In this document: in pieces, positions 1 to 8,667 of the stretch | Layout: each line of letters starts with the position of its first letter | Numbering within the stretch: position 1 is the stretch's first letter | Program-made: the position numbers and the translations under genes | From: an uncultured Collinsella sp. | Lineage (GTDB): Bacteria > Actinomycetota > Coriobacteriia > Coriobacteriales > Coriobacteriaceae | DNA: 8,721 nucleotides | Direction: 5' to 3' | Assembly (NCBI GenBank): GCA_934654605.1 | Contig: CAKUGH010000059.1 | Coordinates: 1-8,721 of the forward strand | The notes under the pieces: model-generated | The model's database searches: none | What the model was told of the DNA's origin: nothing | Seen by the model: the letters and a program-made list of their open reading frames with translations, nothing else

Positions 1-1
1 T

Positions 2-64
2 CGTAAGCGCAACGTGAACGATGAGTTCCTTAAGAACTGGATCGACGTCGTCGATTATCAGTAA
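2..64 (+). CDS. C-terminal end of an unidentified rightward gene (partial)
   Basis: Only the last 20 codons and a TAA stop lie in the window; the 5' part is beyond the left edge. The tail reads RKRNVNDEFLKNWIDVVDYQ, a charged, probably helical end with two tryptophan/tyrosine-containing turns. Of the three rightward frames, this is the only one open across the first 60 bases; the other two hit stops at once. A strong rightward terminator begins about 30 nt after the stop, which fits a real gene end. The gene converges on the proS operon. I do not recognise the family from so short a tail. Confidence 0.55.
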   Translation, partial: RKRNVNDEFLKNWIDVVDYQ

Positions 65-96
65 TATCTGAGCGATTCATTTCGCATCGGAGGCAC

Positions 97-139
97 AAAG
101 GAAACCCCGCAGCTCGTATGGGCTGTGGGGTTTCCTTTT
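97..139 (+). terminator. Rho-independent terminator of the rightward partial gene
   Basis: A 17-bp stem pairs 97-113 with 122-138, with one G-U wobble (109/126) and an 8-nt loop (114-121). The outer stem is A-rich on the left and T-rich on the right, so the transcript ends in a U run (136-139). It lies about 30 nt after the stop of the rightward gene. On the opposite strand the T run is only three bases long and sits within the stem, so leftward termination here would be weaker. Confidence 0.85.
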
Positions 140-161
140 AGCGATTGAGTATATCGGCAAA

Positions 162-209
162 CAAAAGGACGGCCCCACAACTCCCCTTTTTCGGAGAAAT
201 GCGGGGCCG
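162..209 (-). terminator. Rho-independent terminator at the end of the pyrH-proS operon
   Basis: GGCCCC at 171-176 pairs with GGGGCC at 203-208, extended by C170/G209. An inner CTCC/GGAG helix (181-184 with 193-196) adds to the structure. Read leftward, the hairpin is followed after a few bases by TTTTGTTT (complement of 162-168). It sits about 33 nt downstream of the proS stop. The spacer between stem and T tract makes it less canonical than the neighbouring rightward terminator. Confidence 0.7.
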
Positions 210-241
210 CCCCGTAACGCAGTTATTGGCAATGCCGCCGA

Positions 242-1963
<1,722 letters not shown>

Positions 1964-3046
1964 TTATTTCTCCTCAATAAGCTTGTCGACCTCGGCCATA
2001 AGCGCGTCGACAATTTGATCCTCAGCTACTTTACCAATGATCTGGCCATGCGAAAAGAGCAGGGCCTGACCACGTCCGCAGGCAACGCCCAGGTCGGCGT
2101 CAGATGCCTCGCCGGGGCCGTTGACCGCACATCCCATGACGGCAATCGAAAGCGGCGCGGCATAGTTCTTAAGCCGCTCGGTTACTTCCTCGGCGATAGG
2201 AATCAGGTTAACCTGACAGCGGGCGCACGTGGGACACGAGACAATCTCGGGACCGCGGCGACGCAGGCCCAGCGACTGCAAAATTCCCCAAGCGACCGGC
2301 GGCTCCTCAACCGGATCGGCCGTGAGCGAGACGCGCATGGTGTCACCGATGCCCTCAGACAGCAGGATACCAAGGCCCACCGAACTCTTGATGGTGCCCT
2401 GCAACTTGGTACCCGCCTCGGTTACGCCCAGGTGAAGCGGAACGTGGGGAATCTCACGGGACAGGGCTCGATAGGTATCGAGCGTCGTTTGCACGCTATG
2501 GGCCTTTGCCGAAAGCACAATGTTCGTAAAGCCGCGGTCTTCAAAATGCTTGACGAAACGCTCGCTCGACATCACGAGCTTTTCGGGCTGCGTGAGATCA
2601 TCGCGCTCGGCAATATCCTGCTCAAGCGAACCGGCATTGACGCCGATACGAATCGCACAGCCCGCAGCACCCGCAGCATCGATCACCGCGTCAACCTTGG
2701 CCCAATCGCCGATATTGCCGGGATTGATGCGCAGCTTGGCGGCACCGGCCTCAACGGCACCAATGGCGAGCTTATGGTTAAAGTGGATATCGGCGACAAT
2801 CGGCACCGGAGACTCGGCACAGATGGTGCGGAAACCCTCAAGCGCGGCCTCGGTGGGCACACTCACGCGCACGATATCGCAGCCAGCCTGCGCCAACGCG
2901 CACACTTGCGCAAGCGTTGCCTGGGCATCGGCGGTATCGGTGCAGGTCATGGATTGGACCACCACCGGCGCGCCTCCACCAATCTGCACGCCGCCCACAT
3001 GCACGGGGCGCGTCAGCTCGCGAGGCAAAGAATGGGATAAAGACAA
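1964..3046 (-). CDS. ispG: 4-hydroxy-3-methylbut-2-enyl diphosphate synthase (IspG/GcpE), TTG start
   Basis: This [4Fe-4S] enzyme carries out the penultimate step of the MEP isoprenoid pathway, converting 2-C-methyl-D-erythritol 2,4-cyclodiphosphate to HMBPP. With the chosen start it has 360 residues. The N-terminal TIM-barrel part contains LTRPVHVGGVQIGGGAPVVV and QSMTCTDT. Cluster ligands are visible as C271 and C274 (SCPTC), C306 (MGCAVNGPGEA) and E313, each one residue off the E. coli positions 270, 273, 305 and 312. The frame stays open upstream to an ATG at 3131-3133, but that would add a 29-residue cysteine-rich tail lying inside rseP and unlike any IspG. The TTG at 3044-3046 has AGGGGAG 8 nt upstream and gives a normal MSLSHSLPRELTRP start. 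The gap from the rseP stop is then 13 nt. A third nearby cysteine (C277) is not one of the known ligands. Confidence 0.95.
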   Translation of the reverse strand: MSLSHSLPRELTRPVHVGGVQIGGGAPVVVQSMTCTDTADAQATLAQVCALAQAGCDIVRVSVPTEAALEGFRTICAESPVPIVADIHFNHKLAIGAVEAGAAKLRINPGNIGDWAKVDAVIDAAGAAGCAIRIGVNAGSLEQDIAERDDLTQPEKLVMSSERFVKHFEDRGFTNIVLSAKAHSVQTTLDTYRALSREIPHVPLHLGVTEAGTKLQGTIKSSVGLGILLSEGIGDTMRVSLTADPVEEPPVAWGILQSLGLRRRGPEIVSCPTCARCQVNLIPIAEEVTERLKNYAAPLSIAVMGCAVNGPGEASDADLGVACGRGQALLFSHGQIIGKVAEDQIVDALMAEVDKLIEEK

Positions 3047-3054
3047 TCCAAACA

Positions 3055-3061
3055 CTCCCCT
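3055..3061 (-). promoter_or_regulatory. Ribosome binding site that fixes the ispG TTG start
   Basis: The leftward strand reads AGGGGAG here, overlapping the rseP TAG stop (3060-3062) and placed 8 nt before the TTG at 3044-3046. A GTG in the same frame (3053-3055) shares a base with this site and so cannot be the start it serves. Confidence 0.75.
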
Positions 3062-4421
3062 ACAGAATAAATCGAAGGATGTCGGAACGAAGCATATAGA
3101 CGAACAGCAGCGCAAAGAGCGCGATGCCCACATAGCTCACAATCGTCTGGACCTTGAGCGGCAGCTCGCGGCCAGCAATCTTCTGAATGATCTCGATAAC
3201 CAGCTTGCCGCCATCGAGCGGCGGGATGGGCAGCAGGTTCATAAAGCCCAGCGAGAACGAGATGAGCGCGGCAAACGAAAGGAACGTAGCGGGGCCGGCA
3301 GCAGCAGCCTGTGAAGACATGACGCTGATGCCCACGATCGAAGAGGACTGATCGAGAATCTCCATCGTATGCTGTGGCTGGAGCAGGCGCATCACGCCCT
3401 CCGCTGTCTGCACGACATAGGAGAACGACAAGCGCGCCGACGTGATGGGATCTAAACGGACCACCTGCGTAGAGGCATACACACCCAGTCGCTCGTCTTC
3501 TTTGAGCGCAACCGAGGTCGAATACCGTTTGCCGTCGCGCTCGTACTCGATGGCGATATCGTCCTTGCCCGCAGCGTTGCCGATGGCGTCGTACACATCC
3601 ATCCAGGTGGAGCACGAAACGCCGTCGACCGAAAGGATCGCGTCGCCGCCCTCAATTCCCGCCTCGGCGGCAATCGAGCCTTCGTCAACCTGACCGATCA
3701 CATTGGTATCCACCGGTACGGTGACACCTGCGATGGAATAGATGCTCATCAGGAGTAAAAAGCCCGTCAGGATATTGACAATAATGCCCGCGAGCAGCAT
3801 AAAGGCACGCTTAAGAAAGCCCTGGCCCAAATAGGTGTGCGAGCGCTCCTGCGCAAGGAACTCGGCCTCGCTACACGGCAGGTCCCACACATCGCCCTCG
3901 GCAGTTGCATGCTCGCGATCGAACCGACGGCCGTCAAAGGTGGTATAACCCGCCGCGTCACGCGGCAGAGTCTGGTACTTGGTGGGATAGTAGCTGGGCG
4001 AAGGCTTGTCCCCTTCCTCGTACCAAGGCGCAATGGAGCCCCAACCCAGCAGCAAGGCGCAAGCCTCGAGCACATCCTCCTCGGACAGCTCGAGCTCGAC
4101 GGCAAGAGCGGCGACCGTCACACGCCCGTGGCGATAGATGGCTGCAAGCACGCGGTCGGCACACGAGACGTCGGTCGGATCCATGCCGCAGATGGCAGCA
4201 TACCCACCCAGCAACAGCGGGGTCACGCCAAACTTGGTGCCGATACGACGGGACGTGCGGTAGATATCAAAGCGACACGGCAGACCCAAAAAGAACTCGG
4301 TCACGCGGACTCCGCAAGCACGCGCAGCCAAAAAGTGGCCGCCCTCGTGCAAAAACACGAGGACGGAAAGCATCAGCAGGCCCCAGAAGACCGATGAGAG
4401 AACGCTCAGAACAGTATCCAT
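3060..4421 (-). CDS. rseP: Site-2 intramembrane zinc metalloprotease (RseP/RasP family, M50) with a large cytoplasmic insert
   Basis: A membrane-embedded protease that cleaves substrates within the bilayer, in other bacteria releasing anti-sigma factors or clearing signal-peptide remnants. From the ATG it has 453 residues. TM1 carries the zinc motif HEGGH (H25, E26, H29). The membrane-associated TKFGVTPLLLGGY segment follows (63-75). Residues about 79-199 form a cytoplasmic insert, then come TM2 (about 204-231), one PDZ domain (about 240-310), TM3 with the third ligand motif LLPIPPLDGG (D403), and TM4 near the C-terminus. E. coli RseP has two PDZ domains; only one is evident here. The insert's first part (about 86-136) resembles a winged helix. 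The start is uncertain: the ATG at 4419-4421 has AAGGA 15 nt upstream, which is long, while an in-frame TTG (4434-4436) directly abuts that site. It sits between dxr and ispG. Substrates cannot be told from the sequence. Confidence 0.93.
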   Translation of the reverse strand: MDTVLSVLSSVFWGLLMLSVLVFLHEGGHFLAARACGVRVTEFFLGLPCRFDIYRTSRRIGTKFGVTPLLLGGYAAICGMDPTDVSCADRVLAAIYRHGRVTVAALAVELELSEEDVLEACALLLGWGSIAPWYEEGDKPSPSYYPTKYQTLPRDAAGYTTFDGRRFDREHATAEGDVWDLPCSEAEFLAQERSHTYLGQGFLKRAFMLLAGIIVNILTGFLLLMSIYSIAGVTVPVDTNVIGQVDEGSIAAEAGIEGGDAILSVDGVSCSTWMDVYDAIGNAAGKDDIAIEYERDGKRYSTSVALKEDERLGVYASTQVVRLDPITSARLSFSYVVQTAEGVMRLLQPQHTMEILDQSSSIVGISVMSSQAAAAGPATFLSFAALISFSLGFMNLLPIPPLDGGKLVIEIIQKIAGRELPLKVQTIVSYVGIALFALLFVYMLRSDILRFIL

Positions 4422-4446
4422 AAAACGAAAAAGCAATCCTTATGGG

Positions 4447-5634
4447 TTAAGAACGGGTTGCGGCGAGCGCCTGCGCAGCCTTTTCACGCGCCCAGGCATC
4501 GATGTCGCGCAGCTGCTCAAACGAAACAACCGCCTGAGTATCGTGGGCGTCCATACAGGACTCCACGATGCGATCAATATCGGTAAAGCTGCATCCATCG
4601 TGCAGGAAGGCATCGACGGCGACCTCGTTAGCGGCGTTGAGCACGCACGGCATGGTGCCGCCCGTCTTGCCGGCGCGCTCGGCCAGTGCAAGGCAGCGGA
4701 AGGTGTCCATATCGGCCGCATCAAAGGTAAGCTGACCCAACTCGCGGAAATCGATGCGCGGCGCCGGCGTATCCCAGCGCTCGGGATACGAGAACGCAAA
4801 CTGGATAGGAATACGCATGTCGGAGGCACCAAGATGCGCCATCACGGAGCCATCGGCAAACTCGACCATGGAGTGAATCTTGGACTGGCGCTGCACGACG
4901 ACATTAATGAAATCGAGGTCGCAGCCAAACAGATGCATGGCCTCAATGCGCTCCAAACCCTTGTTCATGAGGGTGGCAGAGTCAATCGTGATCTTGGCAC
5001 CCATGGCCCACGTGGGATGTGCGAGGGCGTCGGCGCGCGTTACGCGATCGAGCTCGTCGCGCGTACGGCCAAAGAACGGGCCACCCGAGCAGGTGAGCCA
5101 AATGCAGTGGGCCTCGCGCGGGTTCTCGCCCAGATAGCACTGGTAGATGGCAGAATGCTCGGAATCGACCGGGATAAGCTGACCCGGCTGTGCCAGCGGC
5201 ATAAGCAGATCGCCGCCAACGACGAGGGACTCCTTGTTGGCCAGGGCGAGACGCTTGTTCGAGGTCAGGGCCGCATGGCTCGCCTCGAGACCGGCGGCGC
5301 CGACGATGGCCACGAGCACACAGTCGACATCGTCGCGGCGCGCGAGCTCACAAACCGCCTGCGCGCCAACGCCAAGCTTCGTGCCTGAGGGCAGCTCCTG
5401 CAGCACAGCATCCGCGCCATGGGCGGTATCTGCCACGGCAACCGCCGGAACCGAGAATTCGCGTGCAGCGGCAACGAGCTCGGAAGTGCTGGAGTTAACG
5501 GACAGCGCCGTCACCTGCAGGCGATCGGGATGCTGACGGCACACATCGAGCGCCTGGGTGCCGATCGAGCCCGTACAACCCAGAATGGCAACACGAAGGC
5601 GCCCGTCGGGGCCATAGGTCGTCTGATGAGCCAT
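4447..5634 (-). CDS. dxr: 1-deoxy-D-xylulose 5-phosphate reductoisomerase
   Basis: A cytoplasmic NADPH-dependent enzyme that converts DXP to 2-C-methyl-D-erythritol 4-phosphate, the first committed MEP-pathway step. It has 395 residues, the normal size. The nucleotide-binding loop is ILGCTGSIGTQALDV (17-31). The metal-binding residues are D157 and E159 in PVDSEHSA and E228 in MNKGLE; the substrate loop LTCSGGPF spans 180-187. The C-terminal part includes the conserved LNAANEVAV (332-340). The frame is open further upstream, but the ATG at 5632-5634 gives the standard N-terminus and overlaps the cdsA stop by one base (TAATG). GGAGG lies 9 nt upstream, inside cdsA. This arrangement favours termination-reinitiation coupling with cdsA. 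IspG, another MEP enzyme, lies two genes downstream. Confidence 0.97.
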   Translation of the reverse strand: MAHQTTYGPDGRLRVAILGCTGSIGTQALDVCRQHPDRLQVTALSVNSSTSELVAAAREFSVPAVAVADTAHGADAVLQELPSGTKLGVGAQAVCELARRDDVDCVLVAIVGAAGLEASHAALTSNKRLALANKESLVVGGDLLMPLAQPGQLIPVDSEHSAIYQCYLGENPREAHCIWLTCSGGPFFGRTRDELDRVTRADALAHPTWAMGAKITIDSATLMNKGLERIEAMHLFGCDLDFINVVVQRQSKIHSMVEFADGSVMAHLGASDMRIPIQFAFSYPERWDTPAPRIDFRELGQLTFDAADMDTFRCLALAERAGKTGGTMPCVLNAANEVAVDAFLHDGCSFTDIDRIVESCMDAHDTQAVVSFEQLRDIDAWAREKAAQALAATRS

Positions 5635-6548
5635 TACAGCACGCCTCCGATCATCAACAGCAGCTGCGCGGTGATGCAGCCAAAGATGAGCGAATCGCTG
5701 CGATCGAGCATGCCGCCGTGACCCGGGATGAGATTGCCGGAATCTTTGACGCCCACGCCGCGCTTGATACGCGACTCGATGAGGTCGCCGATAACGCCCA
5801 GGATGGATACGACCACGCCGCACAGCAGCGCATAGGGCAGGCTCAATTTATAGAAGTGCGTCACCCACAGGATGAGCCAGATCAAGACAGAGCCCAAAAT
5901 GCCGCCGACAAAACCCTCCCAGCTCTTTTTGGGAGAGATCTTGGGGACCATCTTATGCTTGCCAATACGGCTGCCCACGATATAGGCAAACGAGTCGGAA
6001 ACCCACAGCGACGCGCAAACGCCCACCGAAAGCAGGGCGCCGGCAAAGCCGGGCACGGCGTCGCGCAGCAGCACGATAGCCGACAGCATAAAGCCGGTGT
6101 AGATAGGGCCCATAAGCGTCACGGCAACGTCAGAGATACGGGTGCGCGGCGACCAGACATACCAAATACCCACCGCGAGCATCAGGGCAAAAAGCAGGGC
6201 ATTTAGCAACATCGAATCGCCTAGAGCCGACAGCGGAAAGAGCACCGCGGCCGCGATACCCATGCGCTCATTTGCCATCTTGCCATCGAGCCTCGTCATG
6301 CGGAAAAACTCGTAACAGCATAGGCCGCTCATGACGGACACGAAGATAGCCGTGGGCACAATGCCCAAAACGAGGCACAGGATAAAGACGACGGCGTAGA
6401 CGATGCCGGCGGCAGCACGGGTGATAAAGCCCGCCAGCCAGGAGCCGGTGCCGCCCTTCGCGGCAGGCGCCGCAGGCGCGACAGCCCCGCGCGCGGGCGT
6501 CGCAGAAGCAGGCGCCTTGGGAGCAGATGCCTTGGGACGTTCGGACAC
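5634..6548 (-). CDS. cdsA: Phosphatidate cytidylyltransferase (CDP-diacylglycerol synthase), GTG start
   Basis: An integral membrane enzyme that makes CDP-diacylglycerol from phosphatidic acid and CTP, the branch-point precursor for phospholipids. It has 304 residues with about eight hydrophobic segments. The family signature is clear at 259-285: S259, K262, R263, K268, D269, P275-GHGG, D282, R283, D285. An earlier conserved stretch, SDSFAYIVGSRIGKHK, spans 184-199. The first roughly 35 residues are a low-complexity Ala/Pro/Lys tail before the first membrane segment, making it somewhat longer than E. coli CdsA. The start is GTG (6546-6548), with GGAGG 7 nt upstream inside the end of uppS and a 2-nt gap from the uppS stop. 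The next methionines fall inside the membrane domain, so GTG is favoured. Confidence 0.96.
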   Translation of the reverse strand: MSERPKASAPKAPASATPARGAVAPAAPAAKGGTGSWLAGFITRAAAGIVYAVVFILCLVLGIVPTAIFVSVMSGLCCYEFFRMTRLDGKMANERMGIAAAVLFPLSALGDSMLLNALLFALMLAVGIWYVWSPRTRISDVAVTLMGPIYTGFMLSAIVLLRDAVPGFAGALLSVGVCASLWVSDSFAYIVGSRIGKHKMVPKISPKKSWEGFVGGILGSVLIWLILWVTHFYKLSLPYALLCGVVVSILGVIGDLIESRIKRGVGVKDSGNLIPGHGGMLDRSDSLIFGCITAQLLLMIGGVL

Positions 6549-6550
6549 GA

Positions 6551-7345
6551 TTAAGCCTCCTCGGTCTTGCTCAGTCCACCAAACCTGCGGTCGCGACCCT
6601 GGAAGGCCAAAATGGCGTCGACAAGGCCCCAGCGATCAAAGTCGGGCCAATAGGTATCGGTAACATAGAACTCGGAATAAGCCACCTGCCACAGCAGATA
6701 GTTGGAAAGGCGCAGCTCGCCAGAGGTGCGAATCACAAGCTCCGGATCGGGAAGACCGGCGGTGTAGAGGTGAGAGGACACCATTTCGTCGTCGATTGCG
6801 GCGGGGTCGATCTTGCCGGAGGCGGCATCGAGCGCAATCTGGCGGACGGCGCGGGTGATCTCGGCACGGGCACCGTAGTTGACAGCCAATGCCAGCGTCA
6901 TACCGGTATGGTCGGCGCACTCGGCAAGACCGCGTTCAAAGACGTCGCGGGTCTTCTTAGGCAGCGCGGAAATATCGCCCAAAAAGACAACGCGAACATT
7001 CTCACGCTTAAGCAGCGGTAGCTCATCGATAAACGTCTTAGCAAACAGGTGCATCAGAACGTTGACTTCGTGCTGCGGGCGATTCCAGTTTTCAGTCGAA
7101 AACGCATAGGCCGAAAGCACGTCGACGCCCAGGCGCACGCAGGCGGTAATAATCTCGCGCAGGGAGACAATACCGGCCTTGTGGCCCTCGGTGCGGGCAA
7201 GGCCGCGCGCCGTGGCCCAACGGCCGTTGCCGTCCATGATGCACGAAATATGGTGCGGAATATTATTGAGGTCAAGGTCGGAAAAACCGACGCCCGCAGG
7301 GGCGTCGGCAAAGTACTCGACCAGTTTATGCTCGTCGTATTGCAC
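6551..7345 (-). CDS. uppS: Undecaprenyl diphosphate synthase (cis-prenyltransferase), GTG start
   Basis: Adds isopentenyl units in cis to farnesyl diphosphate to make the C55 lipid that, once dephosphorylated, carries peptidoglycan and other wall precursors across the membrane. It has 264 residues. The diphosphate-binding motif IMDGNGRWA holds D38, equivalent to E. coli D26. Also visible are YAFSTENWNRP (80-90), the IPP-binding region IRTSGELRLSN (205-215) and E225 in AYSEFYVTD, which matches E. coli E213 with the same 12-residue offset. The C-terminus carries the typical RRFGG. The start is GTG (7343-7345) one base after the frr stop, with GGAG 7 nt upstream inside frr. It consumes the isoprenoid units whose synthesis needs Dxr and IspG from the same operon. 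Confidence 0.97.
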   Translation of the reverse strand: MQYDEHKLVEYFADAPAGVGFSDLDLNNIPHHISCIMDGNGRWATARGLARTEGHKAGIVSLREIITACVRLGVDVLSAYAFSTENWNRPQHEVNVLMHLFAKTFIDELPLLKRENVRVVFLGDISALPKKTRDVFERGLAECADHTGMTLALAVNYGARAEITRAVRQIALDAASGKIDPAAIDDEMVSSHLYTAGLPDPELVIRTSGELRLSNYLLWQVAYSEFYVTDTYWPDFDRWGLVDAILAFQGRDRRFGGLSKTEEA

Positions 7346-7346
7346 C

Positions 7347-7883
7347 TTAGATCTCCATGACCTCGGCTTCTTTTTCCTTCAGAAGCTCCTCGACCTTGGC
7401 AACATACTCATCGGTATGCTTCTGGACCTTGGCCTGCTCGCGACGAACATCGTCCTCGGTGAGCTCCTCGTCACGCTCGAGCTTGTTGTTAAAGTCGCGA
7501 CGGATGTTACGAATGGAGACCTTGGCCTGCTCGGCGTACTCGCGACACTCCTTAACGAGCTCGCGACGACGCTCCTCGGTGGGAGCCGGGAACGGCAGAC
7601 GCACGACGGTGCCATCGGAGTTGGGGGTAATGCCCAGGTCGGAGGCGCTAATGGCCTTGACGATGGCATTGATGAGCGCCTTGTCCCACGGCTCGATAAG
7701 CAACATGTGAGCCTCGGGGGTCTTAACGGCGGCAACCTGCGTGACCGGCGTGGGAACACCGTAGTAGTCGACGGTGATGTCGGACAGAATATTGGCGTTA
7801 GCGCGGCCGGTGCGGACCTTAGAGAAGTTGTGCTTGAGGGACTCGAGCGACTTGTCCATATGGGCGGTGATGTTCTCTGCCAT
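7347..7883 (-). CDS. frr: Ribosome recycling factor
   Basis: A cytoplasmic tRNA-shaped protein that, with EF-G, splits the post-termination ribosome. It has 178 residues, slightly shorter than the usual 185; about four residues are missing from the N-terminal helix compared with E. coli. Family hallmarks are MDKSLESLKHNFSKVRTGRAN (from about residue 9), YYGVPTPVTQVA (40-51), the SDLGITPNSDGTVVRLPFP stretch in domain II, and the long C-terminal three-helix region with TEERRRELVK, IRNIRRD and KVEELLKEKEAEVMEI. The ATG at 7881-7883 has AGGAGG 7 nt upstream and lies 2 nt after the pyrH stop, so this start is firm. The pyrH-frr pair is conserved in many bacteria. Confidence 0.97.
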   Translation of the reverse strand: MAENITAHMDKSLESLKHNFSKVRTGRANANILSDITVDYYGVPTPVTQVAAVKTPEAHMLLIEPWDKALINAIVKAISASDLGITPNSDGTVVRLPFPAPTEERRRELVKECREYAEQAKVSIRNIRRDFNNKLERDEELTEDDVRREQAKVQKHTDEYVAKVEELLKEKEAEVMEI

Positions 7884-7885
7884 GC

Positions 7886-8608
7886 TTAATCCTCCTGATA
7901 GACGAGCGTGCCGACGGGCTCACCCGCGAGCGCGCGCTTGACGGTGTCCTCACCATCGATGTTGAGGACCAAAATGGGCATACGGTTGTCCTGGCAAAGA
8001 GCCGTAGCCGTGGAATCCATAACCTGTAGGCCGCGAACGAGCACCTCGTGATAGGTGATCTTGTCAAAGCGGACGGCGTCGGCGCACTTGACGGGATCTT
8101 TGTCGTAGATGCCATCAACCTTGGTGGCCTTGATCAAAATCTCAGCACCGATCTCGCAGGCGCGAAGGGCCGCGGCGGTGTCAGTCGTAAAGTACGGATT
8201 ACCCGATCCAGCGGCAAAGATAACAACATTGCCCTTGGACAGGTGGTTGATGGCGCGACGGCGAATATAGGGCTCGCAGATCTCGTTCATCTGGATAGCG
8301 CTCATCACGCGGCAGGGAACATCATTGTGCTCAAAGGCATCCTGCAGGGCAAGCGCGTTCATAACGGTAGCGAGCATGCCCATGTAATCGGCCTGGGCGC
8401 GCTCCATACCACCGGCGGCGCCGGCCATGCCGCGGAAAATGTTGCCGCCGCCGACAACGACGCCAACCTCATGGCCAACAGCGAGCAGCTCCTTGACCTG
8501 CTTGGCAAGATGATCGGTAACCTTGGGGTCGATGCCGTAGTTGCCATCGCCCATCAGCGCTTCGCCGGAGAGCTTCAGAAGCACGCGTTTATATCGGATG
8601 TCGGACAA
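7886..8608 (-). CDS. pyrH: Uridylate kinase (UMP kinase), TTG start
   Basis: A hexameric cytoplasmic kinase of the amino acid kinase fold that phosphorylates UMP to UDP in pyrimidine nucleotide synthesis. It has 240 residues, the normal length. Motifs include the N-terminal KLSGEAL (12-18), [11 protein letters not shown] (50-60), D74 in the UMP-binding region, the [13 protein letters not shown] loop (134-146) and [10 protein letters not shown] (163-172). The start codon is TTG (8606-8608): AAAGGAGG lies 6 nt upstream and the resulting [18 protein letters not shown] is the standard beginning; the next ATG would remove the nucleotide-binding strand. It is the first gene of the operon, behind a short leader with a candidate promoter. 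No regulatory RNA structure is evident in the leader. Confidence 0.97.
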   Translation of the reverse strand: MSDIRYKRVLLKLSGEALMGDGNYGIDPKVTDHLAKQVKELLAVGHEVGVVVGGGNIFRGMAGAAGGMERAQADYMGMLATVMNALALQDAFEHNDVPCRVMSAIQMNEICEPYIRRRAINHLSKGNVVIFAAGSGNPYFTTDTAAALRACEIGAEILIKATKVDGIYDKDPVKCADAVRFDKITYHEVLVRGLQVMDSTATALCQDNRMPILVLNIDGEDTVKRALAGEPVGTLVYQED

Positions 8609-8614
8609 AGCGAT

Positions 8615-8622
8615 CCTCCTTT
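8615..8622 (-). promoter_or_regulatory. Strong ribosome binding site deciding the pyrH TTG start
   Basis: The leftward strand reads AAAGGAGG, a near-perfect anti-16S match, with a 6-nt spacer (ATCGCT) to the TTG at 8606-8608. Its strength may compensate for the weak start codon. Confidence 0.85.
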
Positions 8623-8637
8623 AATTAGACTCACAAC

Positions 8638-8646
8638 ATAATATCA
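8638..8646 (-). promoter_or_regulatory. Candidate extended -10 promoter for the pyrH operon
   Basis: The leftward strand reads TGATATTAT, an extended -10 element (TGn before TATTAT, five of six matches to TATAAT). No good -35 box lies 16-18 nt upstream, where the sequence runs into the preceding terminator, as expected if the extended -10 compensates. Transcription would begin near 8631 and leave a leader of about 20 nt containing only the ribosome site. This is a motif match only, but it lies in the single gap between the upstream terminator and pyrH. Confidence 0.45.
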
Positions 8647-8667
8647 AAGGCTTAACGGGGAGCCATG

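Noticed and set aside
202..214. Small hairpin CGGGG-CCG-CCCCG next to the proS terminator
   Set aside because: It has only a 5-bp stem and 3-nt loop, and it competes with the longer terminator helix using the same GGGG bases. There is no T run, so a separate role is not supported.
3013..3615. Second leftward frame overlapping the 3' part of rseP
   Set aside because: The product is Arg/Cys-rich and has no domain, while the rseP frame here encodes the PDZ domain, the LDG motif and the last membrane segments.
4543..5388. Long rightward open frame antisense to dxr
   Set aside because: Same reasoning: it is fully covered by dxr with all its catalytic motifs, and there is no independent support.
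5635..5823. Upstream extension of dxr by 63 codons into cdsA
   Set aside because: The extension is Arg/His-rich and antithetical to the family N-terminus. The ATG at 5632-5634 has a good ribosome site and gives the standard start.
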